Both the position numbers and the translations under genes were made by a program. From Agrocybe praecox (lineage: Eukaryota; Basidiomycota; Agaricomycetes; Agaricales; Agrocybaceae): DNA of 64,000 nucleotides. The DNA is taken from positions 868,001-932,000 of the forward strand of contig OZ024844.1 in NCBI GenBank assembly GCA_964017145.1, written 5' to 3'. The notes under the pieces were generated by a model. That model searched no databases and was not told the origin of the DNA. It saw only the letters and a list, made by a program, of their open reading frames with translations. Shown piece after piece: positions 36,659 to 47,996 of this stretch (the first letter of the stretch is position 1; every line of letters begins with the position of its first letter).

Positions 36659-37078
36659 TTACAATCCACAAACACTATTCGCAACTTGAACAGCAGTGAT
36701 AGGAGCTCTCCCAATAAACTCAGCCTGCCCACCCGTCAATACATTCATTGCCGACAACGCAATGTTAAAATCAGGGGTCGCGACGTCTATGGCCAATATG
36801 CTGATGGTCTTCGGCACACCGTTATTGACGAAGGTGAGATTCCAGCACGTCCCGCAATTGGGAGAGTTGAATCCTGTGATGGCTGGTGCCCCGCCGATGT
36901 TGGGGAAGTTGGGTAAAGAACCGAAGGTGGTGAACCCCTTGGTGAGCATCCCGTTAGATCCGTTGGAGCAGGATACCGTGGCGAGTGACTGGTTGGCGTT
37001 ATCATACACTTGGTCAAATGTAACGTTGAGGGCGGAAGCAAGAGCGGGGAGGGCGGCGAGGAAGAGTGAGTATTTCAT
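36659..37078 (-). CDS. Cerato-platanin family protein 3, 139 aa
   Basis: The start is placed at the ATG at 37078 (MKYSLFLAALPALASA, a signal peptide); upstream in-frame codons contain no ATG and would spoil the signal. Cysteines are at 37, 75, 78 and 137. The protein ends directly at VCGL, as does copy 4, whereas copies 1 and 2 have two extra residues. NVT at 18-20 is a possible N-glycosylation site. Family features (TFGSLPNFPNIGG, CGTCW, ILAID) are intact. It is more diverged from copies 1 and 2 than they are from each other. Confidence 0.92.
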   Translation of the reverse strand: MKYSLFLAALPALASALNVTFDQVYDNANQSLATVSCSNGSNGMLTKGFTTFGSLPNFPNIGGAPAITGFNSPNCGTCWNLTFVNNGVPKTISILAIDVATPDFNIALSAMNVLTGGQAEFIGRAPITAVQVANSVCGL

Positions 37079-37142
37079 AGTTCGAGAACTTGAAGGCAAG
37101 AGAGGTAGCTATTGCTTGAACATCATTACTGTTTGAGTCGAC

Positions 37143-37149
37143 TTTTATA
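37143..37149 (-). promoter_or_regulatory. TATA box of cerato-platanin gene 3
   Basis: TATAAAA on the minus strand, about 65 bases upstream of the ATG. Confidence 0.55.
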
Positions 37150-37235
37150 CCCGCTGCTTGTGCAGAGAGTGTCAAAGTTAACAGTCGAGCACGGGTTTCT
37201 TTACCCTCTTCCTGACTGCGAAAGCCAAAATAAAA

Positions 37236-37467
37236 TTAGGGGACAGTTATTTGCAGAATCAAAATCAAAATCAAACAACTTAGCCATGGCCTTGGGTATA
37301 AGTCGCGTTGTTTGGGCCCGACAGCATCTCATGACCCGACCGCTGAGTACACTGGTAATAAAATAAGGTCAACGAGTCCCAATAAAGATGCAATATGTCT
37401 TCTTTACCCCCCACACCGTTCGCAAATATACCACATGTGTATAATTTTCGTTCTTTTGTGCTCTCGG
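37236..37467 (+). repeat. Shared upstream repeat R, copy 2
   Basis: Near-identical to 34209-34437 and placed upstream of cerato-platanin gene 3. A more diverged relative, sharing GGCCTTCTTTACCCACC and ATTCGCAAATA blocks, lies upstream of gene 4 at about 38660-38900, so R is probably the ancestral upstream region of these genes. Confidence 0.8.
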
Positions 37468-38051
37468 GATTAATTCCAAGAATTTGGTCGCAGCCGACTC
37501 TCTAGGAGAGGTGACTTTGATGTGTGAAAGAGGGGAAAGGAGTGGTTTAAGTCATGAGTTGAGCGACGGGAACTTAGAGTATGGGAGATCCGCAGTCGAA
37601 CGTTGATCCGCAACATATCTTTAACATTCTTCCCCGAGGTCTGTTCTGAATATGTCAGTTCTATTCTGTGGCGTTCAGAAAGGCATCGTAGGCGTACATA
37701 GTCGAGAAATTCACAAGAAGTGACTGAGAACTTTGAAGGTAGCACAGTCAACGGTCTTCGACGTCTTTTCGTGTGAAATGTGAGAATAACACGGATCTTC
37801 GTCAAACTATCTTGAAGAAACCCATGAAGACCGTCAGCACTGGACTAGAACGAATCAAAAAAGTCGTCGTCGACGAAGACGGATGCATTTCATGATTACA
37901 CTGGCGTGATACAAATACAAAAAATGTCCAATGACTAGTATTGACAAGTCCAAGGCAAATAGTCCATTCATGATGTCCGAATTCTTAATCTCCCTGGAGA
38001 CAGTGTTTAAAACCAAAACATCAATATAAATATAAATTGAAGTCTTACCGA

Positions 38052-38471
38052 TTACAATCCACAAGAACTTGCTGCCACTTGAGTAGCAGTAATAGGTACC
38101 CTTCCGAGAGCTACAGCCTGTCCACCCGTCAACTCGTTCATGGCTGACAAGGCGATGTTGAAGTCGGGTTTCGCAACGTCAATCGCCAAGACGTTGATGC
38201 TCTTCGAGACGCCATTGTTAACGAAGGTGAGCTTCCAGCAGGTACCACAACCGGCCGAGTTGAATCCAGTGACTGCTGGTGCACCACCGATGTGGGGGAA
38301 ATTTGGCAAAGAGCCAAAGGTGCTGAACCCTTTGTTTATCAAGCCGTTTGTACCGGTGGAGCAAGCGACTGTTGTAAGTGATTGTCCTGAATTGTCGTAG
38401 GTGGTATCAAAGCTGACGTTAATGGCGGAAACGAAGGCGGGGAGGAATGCGAGGACGGCAGTGAACTTCAT
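38052..38471 (-). CDS. Cerato-platanin family protein 4, 139 aa
   Basis: A single exon with a signal peptide (residues 1-16, ends FVSA) and cysteines at 37, 75, 78 and 137. It is the most distinct of the four (NVSFDTTYDNSGQSLTTVAC; GRVPITATQVAASSCGL) and closest to the general fungal consensus. With copies 1-3 it forms a head-to-tail array on one strand, spaced about 1-2 kb. All four could have arisen by stepwise unequal crossing-over, with this outermost copy near the ancestral form (inference). Confidence 0.92.
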   Translation of the reverse strand: MKFTAVLAFLPAFVSAINVSFDTTYDNSGQSLTTVACSTGTNGLINKGFSTFGSLPNFPHIGGAPAVTGFNSAGCGTCWKLTFVNNGVSKSINVLAIDVAKPDFNIALSAMNELTGGQAVALGRVPITATQVAASSCGL

Positions 38472-38549
38472 GATGATTTTGTTTGTTTGTTTGAAGAGTT
38501 TGGAAGAAGGCAGGCTCGCTGTTGAACTTGCCTACTCTTCAAACTGACA

Positions 38550-38556
38550 TTTTATA
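38550..38556 (-). promoter_or_regulatory. TATA box of cerato-platanin gene 4
   Basis: TATAAAA on the minus strand, about 79 bases upstream of the ATG. Confidence 0.55.
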
Positions 38557-40437
38557 GCCTACAGCCTATCGGTAGTGCGCCCAAATTACCGGGCGGTTAA
38601 TCCAGAGCGGTGAATTTGGCCCTCGTCGAGAATGCGAAATCCAAAATAGAGTCGACATGTATTTAATTGCAGAATCGGACGACACATATCTGACATGTAT
38701 TGTCATTTATCCTGGGTAAAACGGTCGTTCCACGGGTCTTGGAAGGCCTCGACAGTATCGCCTGACCCCGACCGATTTGTTCATGACTCATACGAAAGAT
38801 GATCCTTGAGGCAGAGAACACATAAGGAGGAGCGGCATGACATAGATGGCCTTCTTTACCCACCGCCATATTCGCAAATAAGAAACGCGTGTAGTCCTCC
38901 GTCCTACTTTAGCTGTCTTCGCTTCAGAGGTATTCCAGTAAGGTGCTAGAGAATCAGAAGATATTTCGAGCATGTCGAGGCCAGAACTAGAAGAAAGTCA
39001 AGGTTTGGTCAACCATCAAGGTACTGCCAGGGTTGGTTGCTTACGGCACCTATAGCACAGCCACATTACTCTATGCTCAAGCAGATGCACGCATTCGTTT
39101 GTACATGTTCGGTTATTTTCTGCTTTCGCTCGACTCGCTCATATTAGGCTCGCTATCGGTAGTTATCGGTTTCCTCTTCTTCTCAGCTCTCTGTTATTGC
39201 TCTCCTCTTCTTTCTTTTTTGAAAGTCCGTGGTTGTGTCTTTTTTCTCGATTCTCGCCCGTCTTTTCATGCATTCCATATTATTTCTTGAGCGGCGAGGC
39301 GCCTGCCTTGTATTGTATAACGATTCCTCTGGCAGACAACTTCGACGCGGCGAATTTCTCTTTCTTTCTGGTTCTCGTCATCGGCCACAGCTGCGTTGTT
39401 TACCAGAACTTGAACCAGAACTTCCCGATGATTACTTGGCCTGTTTAATATCTTCAAAAGTCGCTGCTTTTTGACATATTTCCAATGAAACAAGGGTGCC
39501 CATTAGACGCGAGATTATCAGAGTTGAAGGGGGTAGATGAATTTTGGGATTTGAAGATACTAATTGGGACCAAAAGTATGTGTTCTTATTCTCGTTGCCG
39601 TCCCGAAGTGTTCACCTGAACTTTCATTATTATTATAAGGCTCGACGTTCTCGTTCTCGCTTGAGATCGGCAAACCCTCTTTGTACACAACTACATTTGA
39701 TAAGATATCTGGGCGCTCAAATGACACAATGGAAATAATTCTTCCAACTTTCTCAGTCATGACTCTTCAAGTACGCCATGAAAATGAAGATCGTGATCCA
39801 GGAGACTTTACACATTTCAGTCCTGTCATGTACCAGAGCCAAGAATAAAACATCGGAGACCCGACGTTGTATCTTTCTTTTGTGGGAGGTGGTTTTGGTA
39901 CGTGAATTCAAGTCAATACCTGCTAGTCCTCAGTCAGCCAAGTCTCTCGGACGTCTTATCACTCGTTCCAGACGCCCTGCTTATTCTTCGGGCTTAAACG
40001 TATATATCATGACATCGAGAACCTCTTCCGGTGGCCACCGCAGTGCACTCGGAAGGACAACACAGCTAGTACTTAGATCAATTTGAGTAGGGGAGGGTCT
40101 GAAATCACATCAATTCCGATGCATCATGGACGGTCGGGGTACCACGTATGACTGTGGGGTCATTGATACTATAGCTAATCCCAACATTGAAGACACGTAC
40201 TTCAAAAATCGAGCAGCGAGTGCAGTCTCTGATTTCTCGTTCTGAGTGGATGTACGCCTCGCCTCGCTCTTGGCTCGACTTTATTTGGTTGACTTAAGTG
40301 TGCAGCAATCCGAACTGTAATTCACGTTAAAATATGAAATGCGCGCTTGTACAATTATAACAGAGCTGTTTGGCATATTTGTGAGCAAAGGCAAATGTTA
40401 CGATGTCGACTTGGTTTCTTAAACGCGTCGCGTGATG
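38557..40437. other. Intergenic between cerato-platanin 4 and F-box gene
   Basis: The first 350 bases hold the diverged repeat R relative. The rest shows only short frames, with no gene supported. Confidence 0.4.
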
Positions 40438-40447
40438 TATATATAAG
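40438..40447 (+). promoter_or_regulatory. TATA box of the F-box gene
   Basis: TATATATAAG, 67 bases before the ATG at 40514. Confidence 0.5.
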
Positions 40448-40513
40448 CATGCCACAGACTTTTTTCATGTTTGTTCCCAACCACCATCTTCTGTGCAGAG
40501 CTTAATATTAATA

Positions 40514-43121
40514 ATGAGACGCTCTACTCGAAACATAGATAAGAATCATCAAGCCTCTACTGAGAAGTCACCTGAGGACGAATACGAAGATGTGCAAATG
40601 GAAGACATCGTCGACGATTCAGAAGAAGAGAAAGAGAAGACCAAACCCAAGAAGAGGGCGCGAGCCACAAAACGAAAGACCGCTGTGAATGCGAATGAGA
40701 ACCCAGCCCCGGTCAAGAGAGCTCGTGGGACACGAGGTACCCTCAAAGAAGTCCTTCAAATGCCTGTGGATGTCCTGGTCGAGGTACGCACCGCTCATAA
40801 TCTCTCTACTTTCAAGCTTTGATAGCCTATTTACGCAGATTTTCGGATGTCTGAATCCCGTAGACTTATTAAATCTAACTTGGACCACGAAGGAATTCCG
40901 CAGCTTGCTTCTAACTAAAAATTCTGACTCTCGTGCTATCTGGAGAGCGTCGTTTTCGAACATTCCTGGAATGCCAAAATGCCCGGAAGACATGAGCGAA
41001 CCTAGGTATGCGCACCTCGCATTCGTCAAAGTCTGTCATGTACGTACCATATGTTTTTTTTTGGTTTGCCATTTTCTTGGGGTTGACTGTTTGCCAGTGT
41101 TGCAACAAAAAGATACCTTCCATTACAATAATTTGGTATGCTCGAGTTAGGTTGTGTCGGCGATGCGTCGAACAAGAGTGAGCATACCAGTTGAATTATC
41201 GCACTCAGTAAAATTTTCTTAACGTTTCTTGGAAACTTGGAAAGATTTGGTCGAGACGCAAACGGAACACTGCCTTGGAAATTATGTGGCCTAGTGCCAT
41301 CCTATGAACTTCCCATCCGGAGTAAGTGTCCCTCATGCATCATGGTTCTGTTTTTTTCTTCTAAGTTTACTCCTGACTCTCAAACAGAGGGAAGATTTTA
41401 TGAGGGATATCATTACAAGACGGCTTCCTCGTGGAAGGAGCAATACCTCGCCTTGAAAGATGAAGATAAACAGGAGTGGGTCAACAGCAAGATCGAGTTG
41501 CAGACACGGTTAAAACAGGTCAGATCCGCTTTTTTGGTTAACCTAGCCTACCTACATCTTTTTGCAGCACGCTGAGGCCTGCGAAGCATGGCTCGCGGAG
41601 TACGAGGTCTTTCTAGCCGCTGAGAAGAACTCAATGATCGACGCTCGTAAAAAGTTGTAAGTACGTTTTGCGACTTAAAAAAATCTCCCCTGCATGATTT
41701 TTTTAAAGTATAGTGGAGCATCTCGAAAAATTTGGATGGGCCGAAGAAATATCTAAAATACAAAACCGCGACGATTATCCCGAGGAGCTCGCTATCGTGA
41801 TTAAGGCCTGCCAAAAGGACATCACCGATAAAAGTAAGGGGTTTCGTTTTTTATTTCATTTTAAACATGGGCATTTATGCCGGCTTGCGTTTAGTTCTCT
41901 CCAACCTAGAACCAGGTCTTATCGAACACATGGAATTGGTTCAGAAGTCTCGTCTAAAGAAAGAATGCGAAGAACTCGTTGAAAAACGCCTCCCTCTGCT
42001 CAAAGAGGTTTACGAAGCCTACGTTGACACACTTCCAGCGAACTCGATATATCCTGGTATTGCGGACGTCTTCCTGCATCCCGACGTTATGAGCATCATG
42101 AAACAAAATCCCGAAGTGGAGTTGACTTTGAACGATTTTTGTGACATCCGTTCGTCCTTGCCAGATATATTCCGTGAAATGCGAACAAAGATTGAAGAAC
42201 GCATGATTGCCTTGATTCCTGCCAACTTCATTCCCGAAGGCGTTAACGGCCCCGAAATTCTCAACCTCGCGACCGTTTCATTCACGTGCAACAGCTACCC
42301 GTGTCAGATAGGATTGTCGAACCACACTCGCATGGCGCTGCGATATCCTGAAATGCTTTGCCATCCTTGTGCGACGAGTTCTCCCGGCACGTACCTCACC
42401 GAGCCTATGGCTGTGACATTTGACGGTCTTTCGATGGTTGGAAAGGCACTCCATACGGTTTCGTGGAATGGTCTTTCCCGCATTGAATTTGATGAGCAGG
42501 CTTTCACAACTATCGCGGATGCGGTCACGATGTGCGGCCGGGATCCCCTTACCACCACAAGTGATGAGATGAATGCCGAATGGCCTCTATTCGAGTGTTT
42601 GAATTGTCACGACAAATATACCGGTCGTGTTATCCTGCCTTGGCATTTTTTGGTATGGAATTTCGACTTGAATTCTTCAAGTATATCTTACTCATGGGAT
42701 CTATTGTCCAGCCGGGTCATAAACGCATCAAACATTCTTCTCTGGCAGTTGTTGATGTGTCTTTTGCTTTATTGGAGGAACCAGGCGTATCTACTGCGAA
42801 GGCTCGCCTCCTGGAAGCAAAAGTGCGAGCTTGCGCAGAGAAGACGTTCGACGGTATGATTTGCATGCACTGCAAAAAAGTTGGAAACTCCATCGATCTG
42901 GCCGAACATATAAAAACCGAGTGCGTACACGATTTTTCTTTCTTTGTTACATACTCCTCAAGCTTTTGACATCCCAATCATTTAGACACAAAATTTCCAA
43001 TATTACCGAGAAAGATATTGCACGTAGGGTTGCACACAACGGGACTGGAGGACCCCCGAATATTTTCTGTCTATGGCCTCCCAGGGAGGTTCCTGACGCA
43101 GTGCCAGTATCAACTGCGTAA
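40514..43121 (+). CDS. F-box protein with cysteine knuckle and C-terminal C2H2-like finger, 691 aa
   Basis: Ten exons join with consistent phases: 40514-40783, 40839-41039, 41098-41177, 41245-41321, 41388-41518, 41568-41656, 41709-41833, 41895-42652, 42712-42920, 42986-43121. All introns are GT...AG and 49-67 bases long. Residues 30-80 are acidic then basic and may be a nuclear signal (KPKKRARATKRK). An F-box follows (LQMPVDVLVEIFGCLNPVDLLNL), then IWRASF and PEPRYAHLAF-like text. A zinc knuckle follows (C156, C158, C159, then C177 and C180 in RLCRRC). A long helical region precedes a C2H2-like finger (C628, C631, H643, H648). Expanded agaricomycete F-box families of this type are thought to be SCF ubiquitin-ligase adaptors; the target is unknown. 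A decayed inverted copy lies at 44575-47323. Confidence 0.87.
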
Positions 43122-44574
43122 AGGAATCGCTCTTTTTTCATACCTCTTTCTCTCTCAAGCTGCGACGATAAGATAAAGCAAATTGGTTTACAGCATGCTC
43201 ATCGATTAAACTATGAACCTATGGCAAACTACAATAATTCTCTCGTGCTATCAAGACGCCTTCCAAACTTTATCTAAAATGTTTACAAATTGATTATATT
43301 TGAACTACATGCAAACTACATATAGAAACTAAATTTCCTTTATCCTATACATTCCATAGTAAGTGTATATCCCAAGTCGCAAAATATCCGAATCACACCT
43401 ACATACACGAAAACCTATTGAGCTGTCTTGGCCAACGGCCTTGAAAATTGTCCCAAACACGTTGGCCCTCACGAAGTACTTTCCTGCCCCCTTCAGAAAG
43501 GTACGACGGCCGATACTCCTCATATCGACGTATTACGAGCCCAACGTTGTGTGCGGTACCCGCCACGAGCAAAGAAGACCGAATAGCTTCGGATTCGTGA
43601 CTAGTAGGTACACGAATTAACCCTCACATTGGTAATGGATTTAAAGAAAGGCGAACTCACGTATATCCTACGACTCTTTTTAACTTGTTGTGTACCGACA
43701 TTGGGCAACCTTCTGTCAGCAATAGTTGAGTGAATAAGATCAGCAGAAATTTTAAAAGGTGATCTTTGGTGAATAATCGGGGTGGGGGGGCAACGGCCGT
43801 AGCTGGGATGGCGGCAATGGCGAAGAAGCACAGCCGTTCTGGCGGCGAGGAGAAAGAGCTAGTTTGTCCCTGTTTCCTGCATATGTTGGCGATTTCGGCG
43901 AATGAATACGAAAGCGAGGCGGGAGGGCGGGTGCAAGACGCAACAATCTCGTTCCTGGGGCAGACGCTTGCGCCAAATGGGTAGTATTCGTCAAACCAGG
44001 ACCGTCCCGCGTTGTTGCTGAATACTGAATACATATTGGACCTGTACCAATGGCGTGTCGAATCATCATGTTTTGTACCGATGGTCCTGGAAGAGATTTC
44101 CACTGCCTTCACGCGGCTACTCTGACCTGAGGAATAGGAGAACGCGAGAAGAAAGAGGCGGAGGAGCACTCAGCACTGTTGGTTTTGTGACTTTTTTCTA
44201 AGATTTCCTAGACCAGCTAGTGGCCGCGATCGAGGAATTGTGTGGTCCTGTCTAAATCTATTTTAGCTGAAGAAAAGGCCACAATGGAAAAGGACATTGA
44301 TGTATGTGGAGGTCGATGATTGCAATCAGAAACTTCATGAAAGCTTCCATCCGGGCTAGTGTAAGTGTTGTGTATTGTGAGTGGTATAGAACTTTAAATA
44401 ACACGTTGATTGCATAGTAGATATTCATTTACACAGACCAAATTTACCGAGACTTCAAAAAGGATAGATCATAGAGGTACCTTTGAGATGTAATTATTAC
44501 TTACATACGAACTCATTATACTCCACTGTTTTTTTGACGATTTCACATGTCCAAGCCATACCAAGCAATTCGTT
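43122..44574. other. Spacer between the inverted F-box copies
   Basis: The loop of the inverted repeat. A 170-codon minus frame (44169-43657) is open but overlaps other frames and has no family signature, so I do not call it a gene. Confidence 0.35.
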
Positions 44575-47323
44575 GTGAATCAGTTGGTGCCAGTTCTGCA
44601 CCAACCGTATCTCTAGGAGGCCACAAAAAGAAGATAGATGCTTCAGATACACAACCATTATGCAAGGGCCTACGGACGATATCTTTCTCTGTAGCCTTGG
44701 CGAGATTATAGCCGCGAAAATCAGCTCAATAAGTCGAGGAATGATAAAAAACAGAGACACCGTATGCACACTCATTTTTCGCATGCTTGGCGAGGTCGAT
44801 GATATTTCCCTCTTTCTTGCAGTGTACTCAAATCATACCATTGTAGTTTTCTTGTGCCCATGCTCGTTGTTGTTGTTCCAGAAGCCGCGCCTTCGCAATA
44901 ACTGCTTCTGGTTCCTCCAGTAAGGCAAGAGACATGGTGTTGTATTCGTGCGAGCAACTCTTATGGGCCGGCTGGACAGTATCTCAATGACGAATTAGTG
45001 TAGACAAGGTCAAGTTGCTTACCAGATAGTCCCAAGGTATCGTAGCCCGGCCTTTATATCCAGAGTGGCAGGTTAGACACTCGAACATAGGGTATTCGGC
45101 GTTCATTTCAGAAATTGTGGTAGTAAGGGGATTTTGGCCGCACATTTTGATTGCATTCTCGTATATTTTGAAAGCTGTGTCGTCAAATGCGAGGCAAGAA
45201 GACATGTTCCAGGGAATCGACCCAAAATTTCTATTGACCACGTTGAGGTCACAGATGGTCTGCGCATCGAGTTCGCTGTTTGAACGTATGTTGCCTTTAG
45301 TTGAACAAGGGTGCCGGTGACAGAGTACTTCAGGATATCGCAACGTCGTGCGTGTCTGGTTCGACCACTTTAGTGAACACGAATTATTGACGCATTTGAA
45401 TGCAATGGTCGCAAGGTTCAAAAGTTCACGACCATTGACACCTTCTGGAATGCGGTTGGGAGGAACCAATGCAATCAAGCGTTCTTCTATGCTTGCTCGC
45501 AAATCACGAAATATCTCTGGCATGGAAGATCGAATATCTTCCAAATCCTTCAATGTAATATCCGCCTCGGGATCCTTTTTGATAACTTTGAGTACGCCGG
45601 GATAGAGGAAGACCTCTGCAAAACCAGGATATATGAGGTTCACCGGGAGTGTGTTGATATGCGCGTTATAAATCTCTTTAAGCAGAGGCAGGCGTATTTC
45701 CACAACTTCGTCGCGCATCTTCTTCAGGCGTAAGCTTTTGATCCTTTCCATATGTTCAATAAGTCCAGCTCCTAGATTATCGAGGACTAAAAGCATGGCG
45801 GCATAAGTGTCATATCTTAGGTAAAAATAAAATAGAACCTCACTTTTTTCAGTGATATCTTTTTGGCAGGCCTTGATCACAATGGCGAGCCTCGCTGGGT
45901 GGTCCTGCTTATTTTTTACTCTAAATATTTCTTCTCCCCATCCAAGCTTTTTGAGATGCTCCACCACGCTTTGAAAGCTATGAACAAGAGTGGGTTCCAA
46001 TTTTGAGAAGCGTACTTACATGGTTTTACGAGCGTCAATTAGAGAGTTCCTCTCTATGAGGAGTAATCTCTCGTAGTTTTTTGCCATTCCTCACACGCCA
46101 CAGCGTGCTAGAAAAAGGGTGGTTCAGTAGGCCAATACAATATTACGGTAAAGCTAATGATCTGACCCCCGTTATACGTTCCTGTAACTCAATCTTATTT
46201 GCGGTCCACTCGTTTTTATTTCTAGAGGCTTTATATTCCTTAGACCACGTTTCAATCGTCTTGAGGTGATATCTAGTAATAACAGGATCAGAGGACTTCT
46301 CTTTTTACAAATGTAAATAAGTTAGAGCATAGGCATGGGATTTGATGAATACGTACTTGGGTAGACCTCATACCACGGTACAAAACCATTCAAGGCGGCA
46401 CAGGTAGCCATGGCACGGCCGCCCTCTACTTGGATAAATCTGTTGAAGAAATCCCTAAGCAGCGTGAATATGGACGAGGATTAGATCAATACACTTACTC
46501 TTCAAGAGCGCACCCTCTACATAACCTGACTCGAGCATACCAATGTAAGTCAACAGAAAGTATCTTCCTGTAACAGCGCTGGCAAACAGTCAACCCCAAG
46601 AAAATGGCAAACCAGAAACCATATGATACGTACATGGCAGACTTTGATGTCGGGAAAATCGAAATTAAAATATCGGTAGTTATCCTTGATTACTGAACCA
46701 TGTCATTGGATTATGGTGGCATATCTCGCCAGATATGGTCAGATATGGGACCATAATCCCTGAAATGGTTCAGTAATCATTGATATGCTTATTTCGATTT
46801 TTCCGACAGACGAATGCGAGGTGCGCATACCTAGGTTCGCTCATATCCTCTGGACATTCTGGCATTCCAGGAACGTTCAAAAATGACGCCCTCCAGATCG
46901 CACGAGAGTCAAAATTTCTAGTTAGGAGTAAGGTGCGCAATTGCTTCGAAGTCCAAGTTAGATTTAATAGGTCCATGGGCTTCAGACATGCAAAAATCTA
47001 TGTAAATGGGGCATTAATGCCTGAAAGTAGGGAGATTATGGATAATTACATACCTCAACGAGAATATCTAAAGGCATTTCGAGGACTTCTTTGAGGGTAC
47101 CCCGTGTCCCACGAGCTCTCTTGACTGGGGCCGGATTCTCATTCGCATTCACAGCAGTCTTTCGTTTGGTGGCTCGCGCCCTCTTCTTGGGTTTGGTCTT
47201 TTCTATCTCTTCTTCTGAAGAGTTGAAGCTGTCTTCTATTTGCACATCTTCGTATTCATCCTCAGGTAACTTCTCAGTAGCAGCTTGATAGTGCTTATCT
47301 ATGTTTCGAGTAGAGCGTCTTAT
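44575..47323 (-). pseudogene. F-box paralogue, inactivated inverted copy
   Basis: This minus-strand copy follows the exon order of the gene at 40514, with several exon lengths identical (270 and 80 nt) or differing by multiples of three. Four lesions are visible. The ATG is now ATA (47323-47321). A 161-bp palindromic element sits in exon 2; without it and its 2-base duplication the exon is exactly 201 nt as in the intact copy. A run of six A instead of seven in the exon starting at 46107 (T run at 46077-46082 on plus) makes it 88 nt against 89 and brings an early TAG. A TGC codon for a zinc-finger cysteine is TGA (plus 44828-44830). The 3' end near 44575 is approximate. An upstream in-frame ATG at 47428 would not rescue the other lesions. 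Confidence 0.88.
46648..46808. mobile_element. Palindromic MITE, 161 bp
   Basis: Ends are TGTCGGGAAAATCGAAAT and the reverse complement of TTTCGATTTTTCCGACA. The arms continue as an imperfect palindrome (GATTACTGAACCAT ... ATGGTTCAGTAATC; GGATTATGGT ... ACCATAATCC), so the strand can fold as one long hairpin. Comparison with the uninterrupted paralogue shows GA on both sides (46646-46647, 46809-46810) and GA only once at the empty site, a 2-bp target duplication. No coding capacity. Superfamily is not settled. It lies within F-box pseudogene exon 2. Confidence 0.85.
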
Positions 47324-47996
47324 TATTAAGCTCCGCGCAGAAGATGGTGGTTGAGAACAAACAAGGGAAATGTCGTGGCACGACAATTTATAGTATGGAC
47401 GTGACGCGTTTAACGACCAAGTCAACATTTGATCACTTATGCATTAGCCTCACTTCGTACTACAGGAAATCGGGTTAGTCGATCACAGTATGATAGTACT
47501 TATTCAGAAGGTCGTGCAAAAGCAAGGTAAGAGTCCCTCGAGTCCAACATCATGCCCAATAGATGTTACACAAATATTTTTAATATTAGTACTAGAATTA
47601 CAAGTGGTCAGCGAGCGACAACTGACATGCAGTACTCGTAATATACAAGAGTACAGTAACACTTAGCAAATAAGATAGGCAAATGATAAAAAAGGAGGAG
47701 ATGATCTTTCTACATACAGAAAACAAAAGAGAAAGGAGAACGTAGTATTCCTGGGAGAGGAGGTGAGGTGAGTTTCAGAGATAAATAATTGTGAGAGAGA
47801 AAGAGAGAGGGATGCAAGGGGTATTTTGTTGTATGGATAATCTAAATGAATGTGAAAGGTTTAAAAGAGCGTAAGTTTTTTTCTGAACAGGATTTTTGTC
47901 GGTTACTGAGTCTATGAGAAGCTGTTTGAGAGGTGAAATAAGATAGGACCAGGCCTGTCGAGTAAACAGGACTTGACCAGAGAACGGCCACTGATT
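47324..47996. other. Intergenic between F-box pseudogene and kinase
   Basis: Promoter remnant of the F-box copy (homology to the intact copy extends to about 47440), then AT-rich 3' flank of the kinase gene. No other gene seen. Confidence 0.4.

Noticed and set aside
37099..37099. Earlier start for cerato-platanin gene 3, adding seven residues
   Set aside because: The upstream codon is TTG, not ATG, and the extension would displace the signal peptide; the ATG at 37078 aligns with the paralogues.
41867..42859. 330-codon continuous frame in the F-box locus taken as a separate gene
   Set aside because: Its ends are intron sequence; spliced joins at 41895 and 42652 place the core in the ten-exon F-box gene.
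43657..44169. 170-codon minus-strand frame between the F-box copies
   Set aside because: No domain, and the opposite strand is also open over part of it; not supported as a gene.
46770..46976. 68-codon minus-strand F-box frame as an independent short gene
   Set aside because: It ends inside the MITE; it is the interrupted exon 2 of the pseudogene.
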